This document shows positions 32,748 through 40,290 of a stretch of 41,090 nucleotides of DNA, piece by piece. The notes below the pieces were generated by a model. That model was not told the DNA's origin. It worked only from the letters and a program-made list of their open reading frames with translations, and did not search any database. The DNA is taken from positions 1 through 41,090 of the forward strand of contig CAKTGS010000008.1 of NCBI GenBank assembly GCA_934561485.1, in the 5' to 3' direction. Each line of letters begins with the position of its first letter. Position 1 is the first letter of the stretch. Position numbers and translations under genes: made by a program. The DNA is from an uncultured Faecalibacterium sp. (GTDB lineage: Bacteria; Bacillota; Clostridia; Oscillospirales; Ruminococcaceae).

Positions 32748-33808
32748 CCGAAGCAGAATTGAACCGCCTGCTTGCGCAGGTGACCCCGCCGAACGAAACC
32801 GCCCGGGCGGCGGCCCACGCCCATTGGGCAGGCCTTGCCAAGCCCCTGGGGGGGCTGGGAAGGCTGGAAACCATGCTGGAAGAGGCCGCTGCCCTTACCG
32901 GCACAGCACAGCTCTGCGTTGACCGCCGGGCCGTGCTGGTGCTCTGCGCCGACAACGGCGTGGTGGCCCAGGGAGTGAGCCAGACCGACCAAAGCGTGAC
33001 CCGTGCCGTGGCGCAGAATCTGGCCGCCCGGCGCACCAGTGTGTGCCAGATGGCCCGCACTGCCCGCTGCGAGGTGGTGCCTGTGGATATGGGCATGGCA
33101 GGGGAGCCGGTGCCCGGCGTGGCAAACTTTCGCATTGCCGCCGGGACGGCGGACTTTACCCGGGGCCCGGCCATGACCCGTGCCCAGGCAGTGGAAGCCA
33201 TTGCGGCGGGCATCCGGCTGGTGCAGGAGCAGAAGGCCGCCGGAGCGCAGCTGCTGGCCACCGGCGAGATGGGCATTGGCAACACCACCACATCCAGCGC
33301 GGTGGCGGCAGTTCTGCTGGGCCAGCCGGTGGAGACCATGACCGGCCGGGGAGCCGGCCTTTCGGACGAAGGACTGGCCCGCAAGGTGGATGCCATCTGC
33401 CGGGGCATCCTGTGCAACGAGCCGGACCCCACCGATCCGCTGGACGTGCTGGCCAAGCTGGGCGGTTTTGACATTGCCGGTCTGTGCGGCGTTTTTCTGG
33501 GCGGTGCGCTGGAAGGAGTACCCGTGCTGATGGACGGCTTCATCAGCGGGGTGGCGGCCCTGTGCGCCGTGCGTCTGTGCCCGGCGGCAGCCAAGGCTGT
33601 GTTTGCCAGCCACTGCTCTTCGGAACCGGCGGCCCGCCTGGTGCTGGACGCCCTGGGCAAGGCCCCGCTCCTTACGGCAGACCTGCACCTGGGCGAGGGC
33701 ACCGGCGCTGTGGCCAGCATTCCGCTGTGGGATATGGCGCTGGCGGTGTACAACCACTGCTATTCCTTTGCGGAGGGCGGCATCACGCCGTATACTCCCC
33801 AATGCTGA
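32744..33808 (+). CDS. cobT: Nicotinate-nucleotide--dimethylbenzimidazole phosphoribosyltransferase
   Basis: Makes the alpha-ribazole phosphate of the lower nucleotide loop. 354 residues, the standard length. KPLGGLGRLE, VLVLCADNGVVAQGVSQTDQSVT, GEMGIGNTTTSSAV and MTGRGAGLSDEGL are all CobT signatures; the probable catalytic Glu lies in HLGEGTGA near the C-terminus. Start ATG 32744 has AGGAG upstream and overlaps the cbiA stop by 4 bases; its end overlaps cobU by 7. The lower-ligand base used cannot be told from sequence. Confidence 0.96.
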   Translation: MTEAELNRLLAQVTPPNETARAAAHAHWAGLAKPLGGLGRLETMLEEAAALTGTAQLCVDRRAVLVLCADNGVVAQGVSQTDQSVTRAVAQNLAARRTSVCQMARTARCEVVPVDMGMAGEPVPGVANFRIAAGTADFTRGPAMTRAQAVEAIAAGIRLVQEQKAAGAQLLATGEMGIGNTTTSSAVAAVLLGQPVETMTGRGAGLSDEGLARKVDAICRGILCNEPDPTDPLDVLAKLGGFDIAGLCGVFLGGALEGVPVLMDGFISGVAALCAVRLCPAAAKAVFASHCSSEPAARLVLDALGKAPLLTADLHLGEGTGAVASIPLWDMALAVYNHCYSFAEGGITPYTPQC

Positions 33809-34323
33809 CGCTGGTGATCGGCGGGGCCGCCAGCGGAAAAAGCGAATACGCCGAGAGCCTTGTGCTGAAAACGGCCCTGCCGCGCTATTATCTGGCCACT
33901 ATGCAGGTGTGGGACGCCGAATGTGCCGCCCGGGTGGAAAAACACCGCCGGATGCGGGCTGCCAAGCAGTTTGAAACGGTGGAATGCCCCCTGCATCTGG
34001 ATGCGGTGCACCTGCCTGCCCGGGGTACTGCCCTGCTGGAGGATCTGGGCAACCTGACCGCCAACGAGCTGTACGACCCCGCCGGGGCAGGGGACAAGGC
34101 GGCGGAAGCCATTCGGACCGGGCTGGACGCCGTGTATTCTCAGTGCGAGAATCTGATCGTGGTGTCCAACGAGGTGTTCAGCGGCGGGGCGGACTATGCC
34201 GGTGACACCGACCGCTATCTGCGGACGCTGGCCCGGGTGAACAATGCCCTGGCCGCCCGGGCTGACAACCTGGTGCGGGTGGTGTGCGGCATCCCCGTGT
34301 GGTATAAAGGAGTGGAAAAATGA
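33802..34323 (+). CDS. cobU: CobU-like adenosylcobinamide kinase/guanylyltransferase
   Basis: CobU phosphorylates adenosylcobinamide and transfers GMP to it. 173 residues, near the normal ~180. The P-loop is LVIGGAASGKSEYAES; the nucleotide-linked region is VEKHRRMRAAKQFETVE, with the His expected to be guanylylated. LLEDLGNLTANELYD replaces the usual LxDCLTxWxxN. The VSNEVFSGG stretch lacks the canonical EVGxGIVP ending. A second mini-CobU three genes later carries EVGGGVVP, so the pair may divide or share the task. ATG 33802 overlaps cobT by 7 bases without its own ribosome site, implying coupling. Confidence 0.85.
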   Translation: MLTLVIGGAASGKSEYAESLVLKTALPRYYLATMQVWDAECAARVEKHRRMRAAKQFETVECPLHLDAVHLPARGTALLEDLGNLTANELYDPAGAGDKAAEAIRTGLDAVYSQCENLIVVSNEVFSGGADYAGDTDRYLRTLARVNNALAARADNLVRVVCGIPVWYKGVEK

Positions 34324-35072
34324 TCGTTTTGCAGACCATTGCGGTGGCCTTTGCCATGTTTTCGGCCGTGCCGGTGCCGCAGTTTGACTGGAACGAAAAG
34401 AATATGCGCTACGCCCTGTGCGCCTTCCCGCTCATCGGAGCGGTCATCGGGGTGCTGTGGTGTGCGTGCGGGGCACTGCCGCTGCCGCTGCTGGTCCGGG
34501 CGGGCGGCTTCTGCCTGGTGCCCGTGTGGATTACCGGCGGCATCCACCTGGACGGCTACGCCGACACCTGCGATGCCCTTTCCAGCTACGGCGACCGCGC
34601 GAAGAAGCTGGAAATTTTAAAGGACCCCCACTGCGGGGCCTTTGCGGTCATCCGGCTGTGCAGCTACTTCCTGGCTTATTTTGTGCTGTGCACCGGGGTG
34701 GTCTTTGCCCCGCGCACCGGCCTGCTCTGGACCCTGGCACTGGTGCTGGAACGGGCACTTTCCGGCCTGGCCGTGGCAGCCTTTCCGCTGGCCAGGAACA
34801 CCGGCCTGGCCCACACCTTTGCCTCGGCAGCAGACAAAGCCGCCGTGCGCAATGTGCTGGCTGTGCTGGCTGCCGTGCTGGCCGCTGCACTGCTGGCGGC
34901 TGGCGGCTGGGCCATGGTGCTGGCAGCGGTGCTCTGCTTTGCACGGTACTATACCGTGGCGGATCAGCAGTTCGGCGGAATCACCGGCGACCTGGCCGGG
35001 TGGTTTTTGCAGCGGTGCGAACTCTGGATGCTGGCGGCGCTGTGCGCCTGCCAATGGGGAGGGCTGATATGA
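34320..35072 (+). CDS. cobS: Adenosylcobinamide-GDP ribazoletransferase
   Basis: Integral membrane enzyme that joins adenosylcobinamide-GDP to alpha-ribazole, the last assembly step. 250 residues, standard length, with several hydrophobic helices. SAVPVPQFDWNEKNMRYALCAFPLIGAVIG at the N-terminus (two stretches) and ITGGIHLDGYADTCDALSSYG, with the Asp-rich Mg site, are CobS hallmarks; GEITGD-type GGITGDLAGWFLQ near the end also fits. Overlaps cobU and the mini-CobU by 4 bases each. Confidence 0.95.
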   Translation: MIVLQTIAVAFAMFSAVPVPQFDWNEKNMRYALCAFPLIGAVIGVLWCACGALPLPLLVRAGGFCLVPVWITGGIHLDGYADTCDALSSYGDRAKKLEILKDPHCGAFAVIRLCSYFLAYFVLCTGVVFAPRTGLLWTLALVLERALSGLAVAAFPLARNTGLAHTFASAADKAAVRNVLAVLAAVLAAALLAAGGWAMVLAAVLCFARYYTVADQQFGGITGDLAGWFLQRCELWMLAALCACQWGGLI

Positions 35073-35386
35073 TTTTTATCACGGGGCCGCTGTACAGCGG
35101 CAAGCGTACATTTGCGCAAACGTTCCCCGGGCGGTGCATTGCCGATGTGCAGGACCTTGCCGCCGGGGCCGAAAATCTGGAAACCCTTGCGGACGAACTG
35201 TCCGCTTACGATTTTGTGCTCGCCACCGAGGTGGGCGGCGGTGTGGTGCCCATGGACCCGCAGGAGCGCACCGCCCGGGAAGCAGCCGGGCGGCTGGCCT
35301 GCCTGCTGGCGGCCCGGGCCGAATGTGTGGTGCAGATGTTCTGCGGCATCCCCACCGTATTGAAAGGAGAACTGCCTGAATGTTGA
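35069..35386 (+). CDS. Miniature CobU-like P-loop protein (105 aa)
   Basis: A short protein in the B12 operon. It begins MIFITGPLYSGKRTFAQ, a CobU-like P-loop, and ends with ATEVGGGVVPMDPQERTAREAAGRLACLLAA followed by VVQMFCGIPTVLKG, matching the CobU C-terminal block EVGxGIVP and GLPxxLK (shown here in parts). The central ~70 residues of CobU, including the HRxRR nucleotide region, are missing. It overlaps cobS by 4 bases and the phosphatase gene by 7, so it is maintained as a translated gene, not obviously decayed. It may complement the atypical CobU upstream, or be a regulatory or structural paralogue. Confidence 0.8.
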   Translation: MIFITGPLYSGKRTFAQTFPGRCIADVQDLAAGAENLETLADELSAYDFVLATEVGGGVVPMDPQERTAREAAGRLACLLAARAECVVQMFCGIPTVLKGELPEC

Positions 35387-35979
35387 TCTATCTTTTGCGT
35401 CACGGCCTGACGGAATACAACGCCCAGAAGCGCTATCAGGGCCAGCGGGACATCCCGCTTTCCCCGGAGGGCATTGCCCAGCTGCGCCGGGCCGACTTTG
35501 ACCCTGACGTGGTCTATGTTTCCACTTTGCAGCGCACCGGCCAGACCGCGCGCATCCTGTTCCCGCAAGCAAAACTGGTGCCGGTGGACGGCCTGAAGGA
35601 GATGTGCTTTGGCAGCTTTGAGGGCCGCAATTTCATTGAGATGGAAAAAGACCCCGAGTATCAGGCCTGGGTGGAGGCCAACTGCGAGAGCTCCTGCCCG
35701 GACGGCGAGCGCAAGACTGATTTTTCGGACCGCATCTGCCGCACCTTTGCGGCACTGGTGGACAAGGCTCTGTCTGACGGCGAGGAGCGGCTGGTGATCC
35801 TGGCCCACGGCGGCACCCAGATGGCGGCCATGGAGCGGTATGCCCTGCCCCACAGGGACTACTACAAGTGGTGCGCCCCCAACGCGGGCGGCTTTGTGCT
35901 GGACGCAAAAGACTGGGCCGAAAAGCGGGTGCTGTACCTGGTCAAGACCGTGCAGTACACCAGGGAGGCCGGTGTATGA
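35380..35979 (+). CDS. cobC: Histidine phosphatase, probable alpha-ribazole phosphatase
   Basis: 199-residue phosphoglycerate-mutase-like phosphatase. The catalytic LLRHGLTEYN motif is at residues 5-14 (His8 the phospho-acceptor), with YVSTLQRTGQTA and FGSFEGRNFIEM, and the second catalytic His in LILAHGGTQ. In a B12 operon directly after cobS and before cbiB, dephosphorylation of alpha-ribazole 5'-phosphate or adenosylcobalamin 5'-phosphate is the likely role. The family is broad, so specificity comes from context. Start ATG 35380 follows AAAGGAGA; it overlaps its neighbours on both sides. Confidence 0.87.
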   Translation: MLIYLLRHGLTEYNAQKRYQGQRDIPLSPEGIAQLRRADFDPDVVYVSTLQRTGQTARILFPQAKLVPVDGLKEMCFGSFEGRNFIEMEKDPEYQAWVEANCESSCPDGERKTDFSDRICRTFAALVDKALSDGEERLVILAHGGTQMAAMERYALPHRDYYKWCAPNAGGFVLDAKDWAEKRVLYLVKTVQYTREAGV

Positions 35980-36938
35980 CCGGGCTGGCGGTTCTGGGCG
36001 GCTTTGTGCTGGATGCTCTGTTTGGGGACCCGGCTTGGCTGCCCCACCCGGTGGTGTTCATGGGCAGGTGCACCTCCCGGCTGGAAAAGCGGCTGCGTGC
36101 CCGCCTGCCCAAAACCCCGCAGGGCGAACTGCTGGGCGGCGGCATTGTGGCCTTCTGCCTGCCGGTGGGCACCTTTTTGCTCACGAGCCTGGTCTGCCTT
36201 TTTGCGGCAAAGATCAGCCCCTGGCTGGGGCTGGCCGTGCAGATGTTCTGGTGCGCCCAGGCACTGGCTGCCAGAGGCCTTGCCCAGGAGAGCATGAACG
36301 TGTACAGAGAGCTGACGGCAGGCGGCCTGCCTGCTGCCCGCAGGGCCGTGAGCCGCATTGTGGGCCGTGACACCCAGAACCTGACCGCCGAGGGCGTGAC
36401 CAAAGCCGCCGTGGAAACGGTGGCGGAAAATGCCAGCGATGGCGTCATTGCGCCGCTGCTGTATATGCTCATCGGCGGAGCACCGCTGGCGCTCACCTAC
36501 AAGGCCATCAACACCATGGACAGTATGCTGGGCTACAAAAACGAGAAGTACCTGTACTTCGGCCGCATTCCCGCCAAGCTGGACGATGCAGCCAACTACA
36601 TCCCCAGCCGTCTGGCGGGCCTGCTGTGGTGCGCGGCCGCAGCCCTGACCGGCAATGACGCCAAAGGTGCCTGGCGCATCTGGCGGCGGGACCGCCGCAA
36701 CCACGCCAGCCCCAACAGCGCCCAGACCGAAAGCGCCTGCGCCGGGGCACTGAACGTGCAGCTGGCGGGGCCTGCCTATTATTTCGGCGAATATTACGCC
36801 AAACCCACCATCGGAGATGCCGTGCGCCCCATTGAGCCGGAGGACATCCGCCGTGCCAATCAGATGATGTACGCCGAGAGTGTGCTGGCGCTGGTGCTGG
36901 GGCTGCTTTTGCGAGGGATGATCTTATGGAACCATTGA
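35976..36938 (+). CDS. cbiB: Adenosylcobinamide-phosphate synthase
   Basis: Membrane enzyme that attaches (R)-1-amino-2-propanol phosphate to adenosylcobyric acid. 320 residues, normal length. The opening LGGFVLDALFGDPAWLPHPVVFMG is diagnostic, and KAAVETVAENASDGVIAPLLY with FKAINTMDSMLGYK-type YKAINTMDSMLGYKNEKY follows. PNSAQTESACAGALNVQL near residue 250 is a conserved cytoplasmic loop. Overlaps the phosphatase gene by 4 bases and cobD by 13. Confidence 0.95.
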   Translation: MTGLAVLGGFVLDALFGDPAWLPHPVVFMGRCTSRLEKRLRARLPKTPQGELLGGGIVAFCLPVGTFLLTSLVCLFAAKISPWLGLAVQMFWCAQALAARGLAQESMNVYRELTAGGLPAARRAVSRIVGRDTQNLTAEGVTKAAVETVAENASDGVIAPLLYMLIGGAPLALTYKAINTMDSMLGYKNEKYLYFGRIPAKLDDAANYIPSRLAGLLWCAAAALTGNDAKGAWRIWRRDRRNHASPNSAQTESACAGALNVQLAGPAYYFGEYYAKPTIGDAVRPIEPEDIRRANQMMYAESVLALVLGLLLRGMILWNH

Positions 36939-37978
36939 CACATGGCGGCGACTGGGCCGGGTATCGGGCCGAGTTTGGCCGCGATGCACTGGACTTTTCG
37001 GCCAATGTCAGCCCGCTGGGCCTGCCGCAGGGAGTGGCGGATGCCATTGCTGCCGCTCTGCCCCACGCCGACCGCTACCCCGACCCCTTGTGCCGGGAGC
37101 TGCGGGCAAAGCTGGCAGTGCACGAAGGCACAGCAATGGAGCACATTCTCTGCGGCAACGGTGCGGCAGACCTGATCTATCGGCTGGTGTGGGCGGCAAA
37201 ACCCCGCTGTGCGCTGGTCACGGCTCCCACCTTTGCCGAGTATGCCGCTGCCCTGAAAAGTGCAGTCTGCACGGTGCAGCGGCATTTTCTGAAGCCGGAA
37301 AACGGCTTTGCCGTGACGGATGCCATCTTGGCGGACATCACACCGGAGGTGGACATGGTGTTCCTCTGCCAGCCCAACAACCCCACCGGCCAGCTGACGC
37401 CTCTGCCGCTGCTGGAGCGCATCCTGCACCGCTGCGAGGAATGCGGTGCGCTGCTGGTGGTGGACGAGTGCTTTCTGGATTTTCTGCCGGAGTGCGAAAG
37501 CCTGACGGCCAAGCGTTTTCGGAACCGCAAAAACCTGCTCATCCTCAAGGCCTTTACCAAGCTGTACGGCATGGCCGGGGTGCGGCTGGGGTACTGCCTG
37601 TGTGCAGACGAAACCCTGCTGGCCGGGATGCAGGCCGCCGGGCAGCCCTGGGCGGTATCCAGCCTGGCGCAGGCAGCGGGTCTGGCCGCTCTGGACGAAA
37701 CGGCCTATGTGGCCCGGGTGCGGGCACTCATTGCACAGCAGCGGCCCAAGCTTACCGAGGGCCTGCGGGCACTGGGCCTGCAGGTGCTGGACGGCCGGGC
37801 CAACTACCTGCTGTTCCGGGGGCCGGAATCTTTGGGCGAAGCTCTGCGGCCCCGGGGTGCGGTGCTGCGCAGCTGCGCCAACTACCCCGGCCTGGACGGC
37901 AGCTGGTACCGCACCGCCGTGCGCACCGGGCCGGAAAACGAGGAACTGCTGAGAATTCTTGCGGAGGTGCTGGCATGA
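36926..37978 (+). CDS. cobD: Threonine-phosphate decarboxylase
   Basis: PLP enzyme of aminotransferase fold that decarboxylates L-threonine O-3-phosphate to the aminopropanol phosphate used by CbiB. 350 residues, standard. It starts with the typical THGGDWAGY and LDFSANVSPLGLP; LCGNGAADLIYRL, CQPNNPTGQL and DECFLDFLPE follow. The PLP lysine is probably in LKAFTKLYGMAGVRLGY. The N-terminus overlaps cbiB by 13 bases, and the stop overlaps the cbiP ATG. Close similarity to histidinol-phosphate aminotransferases is noted; context and the GGDWAGY start decide. Confidence 0.94.
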   Translation: MEPLTHGGDWAGYRAEFGRDALDFSANVSPLGLPQGVADAIAAALPHADRYPDPLCRELRAKLAVHEGTAMEHILCGNGAADLIYRLVWAAKPRCALVTAPTFAEYAAALKSAVCTVQRHFLKPENGFAVTDAILADITPEVDMVFLCQPNNPTGQLTPLPLLERILHRCEECGALLVVDECFLDFLPECESLTAKRFRNRKNLLILKAFTKLYGMAGVRLGYCLCADETLLAGMQAAGQPWAVSSLAQAAGLAALDETAYVARVRALIAQQRPKLTEGLRALGLQVLDGRANYLLFRGPESLGEALRPRGAVLRSCANYPGLDGSWYRTAVRTGPENEELLRILAEVLA

Positions 37979-39477
37979 GCAAAGCAAAATGCATCATGGT
38001 GCAGGGAACCATGAGCGGCGCGGGCAAAAGCCTGCTGTGTGCGGCGCTGTGCCGCATTTTTGCACAGGACGGCTACCGGGTGGCCCCTTTCAAGAGCCAG
38101 AACATGGCCCTGAACAGCTTTGTGACAAAAGACGGGCTGGAAATGGGCCGGGCGCAGGTGGTGCAGGCCCAGGCTGCCGGCATAGAGCCGGACGTGCGCA
38201 TGAACCCCATTCTGCTCAAACCCAGCAGCGACATCGGCAGCCAGGTGATCGTAAACGGCGAGGTGCGGGGCCAGATGCCTGCCGCTGCCTACTTCAAAAT
38301 GAAAAAGAGCCTGATCCCGGACATTCTGGCCGCCTACAACAACCTGGCCGAAGAAGTGGACATCATCGTGATCGAAGGGGCCGGAAGCCCGGCGGAGATC
38401 AACCTGAAGTCGGACGATATCGTCAACATGGGGCTGGCCAAACTGGTGGATGCCCCCGTGCTGCTGGCAGGCGATATTGACCGGGGCGGCGTGTTTGCCC
38501 AGCTGTACGGCACGGTGGCGCTGCTGGAACCGGAGGAGCGTGCCCGCATCAAAGGGTTGGTCATCAACAAGTTCCGGGGTGATGTGGAGATCCTGCGCCC
38601 CGGCCTTGCCATGCTGGAAGAAAAAACGCAGCTGCCGGTGCTGGGTGTAGTGCCCTACCTGCACGTGGACATTGAGGACGAGGATTCGCTTTCCGAGCGG
38701 CTGCAGGCCGACAAAACCGTCAAGCCGCTGGACGTTGCCATTGTCCGCCTGCCGCACATCTCCAATTTTACGGATTTCATGCCGCTGGAGCAGCATCCGC
38801 TGCTGGGCGTGCGGTATGTGCAGAATGCGCATCAGATGGGCCTGCCGGATTTGCTCATTCTGCCCGGCACCAAAAATACCATAGACGACCTGCTCTGGAT
38901 GCGGCAGTCCGGGCTGGAAGCTGCCATCCGGAAGCTGGCCGCCCAGGGGGTGCCGGTGCTGGGCGTGTGCGGCGGATATCAGATGCTGGGCCGGACCCTG
39001 GCCGACCCCGATGGCACCGAGAGCGGCACCCCCCAGACCCTGCGGGGTCTGGGACTTCTGCCCACGGATACCGTGTTTACCCGCCAGAAGCACCGTACCC
39101 AGGTGTCTGCCGCCGTCACGGCGGCCTCCTTTGCCGGGGCAGAGCTGACCGGTTACGAGATCCACACCGGGCGCACCGAAGTGCAGGGCACACCCTTCTG
39201 CACCCAGGCGGACGGAACCCCGGAGGGCTGCGTGCAGGACAATGTGTTCGGAACCTACCTGCACGGCTTGTTTGACACCGGCGCACTCACCGAGGCCCTG
39301 ACGGAGATGCTCTGCCGCCGCAAGGGGATAACGCCCACCGAGACGGCGCTGCTTTCCATGGAGCAGTACCGCCGCCAGCAGTTCGACCTGCTGGCTGATG
39401 GCGTGCGCGGTGCGCTGGATATGGCCGCCGTGTATGCCGCTATGGGCATGGATCACACAGGAGGAAAATGCGTATGA
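37975..39477 (+). CDS. cbiP: Cobyric acid synthase
   Basis: Glutamine-dependent amidation of the four remaining carboxylates (b, d, e, g) of cobyrinate diamide. 500 residues. The P-loop is VQGTMSGAGKSLL, followed by PFKSQNMALNSFVT; VIEGAGSPAEINL and LAGDIDRGGVFAQLYGT are CbiP signatures. The C-terminal amidotransferase has Cys in VLGVCGGYQMLG and His in GTYLHGLFD. Four-base overlap with cobD and, given the start chosen for cbiC, four with cbiC. Confidence 0.96.
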   Translation: MSKAKCIMVQGTMSGAGKSLLCAALCRIFAQDGYRVAPFKSQNMALNSFVTKDGLEMGRAQVVQAQAAGIEPDVRMNPILLKPSSDIGSQVIVNGEVRGQMPAAAYFKMKKSLIPDILAAYNNLAEEVDIIVIEGAGSPAEINLKSDDIVNMGLAKLVDAPVLLAGDIDRGGVFAQLYGTVALLEPEERARIKGLVINKFRGDVEILRPGLAMLEEKTQLPVLGVVPYLHVDIEDEDSLSERLQADKTVKPLDVAIVRLPHISNFTDFMPLEQHPLLGVRYVQNAHQMGLPDLLILPGTKNTIDDLLWMRQSGLEAAIRKLAAQGVPVLGVCGGYQMLGRTLADPDGTESGTPQTLRGLGLLPTDTVFTRQKHRTQVSAAVTAASFAGAELTGYEIHTGRTEVQGTPFCTQADGTPEGCVQDNVFGTYLHGLFDTGALTEALTEMLCRRKGITPTETALLSMEQYRRQQFDLLADGVRGALDMAAVYAAMGMDHTGGKCV

Positions 39478-40145
39478 CCCCGCAGCATTATCTGCCCGCC
39501 GACATTGAGCGGACGAGCCTTTCCATCATTACCGCCGAGCTGGAAGCCCTGGGCCTGACTCCGCCGCCGGAGATGGCTGCCGTGGTCAAGCGGGTCATCC
39601 ACACCACAGCGGATTTTGACTATGCAAAGAACCTGCGGTTCACCCCCGGTGCGGCGGCGGTGGGCATTGCTGCCCTGCGGGCCGGAACGCCCATTGTCAC
39701 CGACACCAACATGGCGCTGGCCGGCATCACAAAGCCCGGCCTTGCCCGGCTGGGCAGCACGGCTCTGTGCTATATGGCCGACCCCGCCGTGGCGGCAGCC
39801 GCCAGAGAGACCGGCACCACCCGTGCGGTGGCTTCCATGCACCGGGCTGCCGCAGAACACCCGGGGGCCATTCTGGCGGTGGGCAATGCGCCCACGGCCC
39901 TGCTGACCATTGCGGAGGAGATCGAGGCCGGGCTGCGCCCTGCGCTGGTCATTGCTGTGCCGGTGGGGTTTGTGAATGTGGTGGAAAGCAAGGAGACCCT
40001 GTTTGCCGCCTGCGAAGCCCACGGCGTGCCCGCCATCGCGGCCATGGGCCGCAAAGGCGGCAGCAATGTGGCCGCTGCCATCTGCAATGCCCTAGTCTAT
40101 TCTGCCGCCGAAATGCTGGACCCCGCCGCCCGCGGCTGGAAGTAA
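39474..40145 (+). CDS. cbiC: Cobalt-precorrin-8 methylmutase
   Basis: Moves the C11 methyl group to C12 to give cobyrinic acid. 223 residues from ATG 39474. An ATG two codons earlier (39468) is only 3 bases after AGGAGG, while 39474 is 9 bases away, so I prefer the latter. VIHTTADFDYAKNLRFTP contains the conserved catalytic-type His; ITDTNM-type IVTDTNMALAGI, AVGNAPTALLTI and VPVGFVNVVESKE follow. Last gene of the operon, 24 bases before a terminator. Although an early-mid pathway enzyme, it is placed at the distal end. Confidence 0.95.
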   Translation: MTPQHYLPADIERTSLSIITAELEALGLTPPPEMAAVVKRVIHTTADFDYAKNLRFTPGAAAVGIAALRAGTPIVTDTNMALAGITKPGLARLGSTALCYMADPAVAAAARETGTTRAVASMHRAAAEHPGAILAVGNAPTALLTIAEEIEAGLRPALVIAVPVGFVNVVESKETLFAACEAHGVPAIAAMGRKGGSNVAAAICNALVYSAAEMLDPAARGWK

Positions 40146-40168
40146 TGAAAGAAAAAAGAACAAAAGAA

Positions 40169-40203
40169 AACGCTCAGCGGATCAAAATGCGCTGAGCGTT
40201 TTT
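40169..40203 (+). terminator. Terminator of the cobalamin operon
   Basis: AACGCTCAGCG (40169-40179) and CGCTGAGCGTT (40190-40200) form an 11-bp stem; A4 precedes and T5 closes it. Confidence 0.95.
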
Positions 40204-40223
40204 GATTATTTATGGAGCGGGTG

Positions 40224-40290
40224 GATGCGCGAGCCGCGCATCTAAAAAAGCCCCGCAGGGGCTTTTTTCCCCGCCGGACTATTCGGCGGG
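40224..40290. other. Three consecutive hairpins at the recombinase end
   Basis: GATGCGC-gagcc-GCGCATC (40224-40242), AAAAAAGCCCC-gca-GGGGCTTTTTT (40245-40269, a good bidirectional terminator) and CCGCCG-gactatt-CGGCGG (40272-40290). They lie where the cobalamin operon and the recombinase gene converge and may mark the element boundary. Confidence 0.6.
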
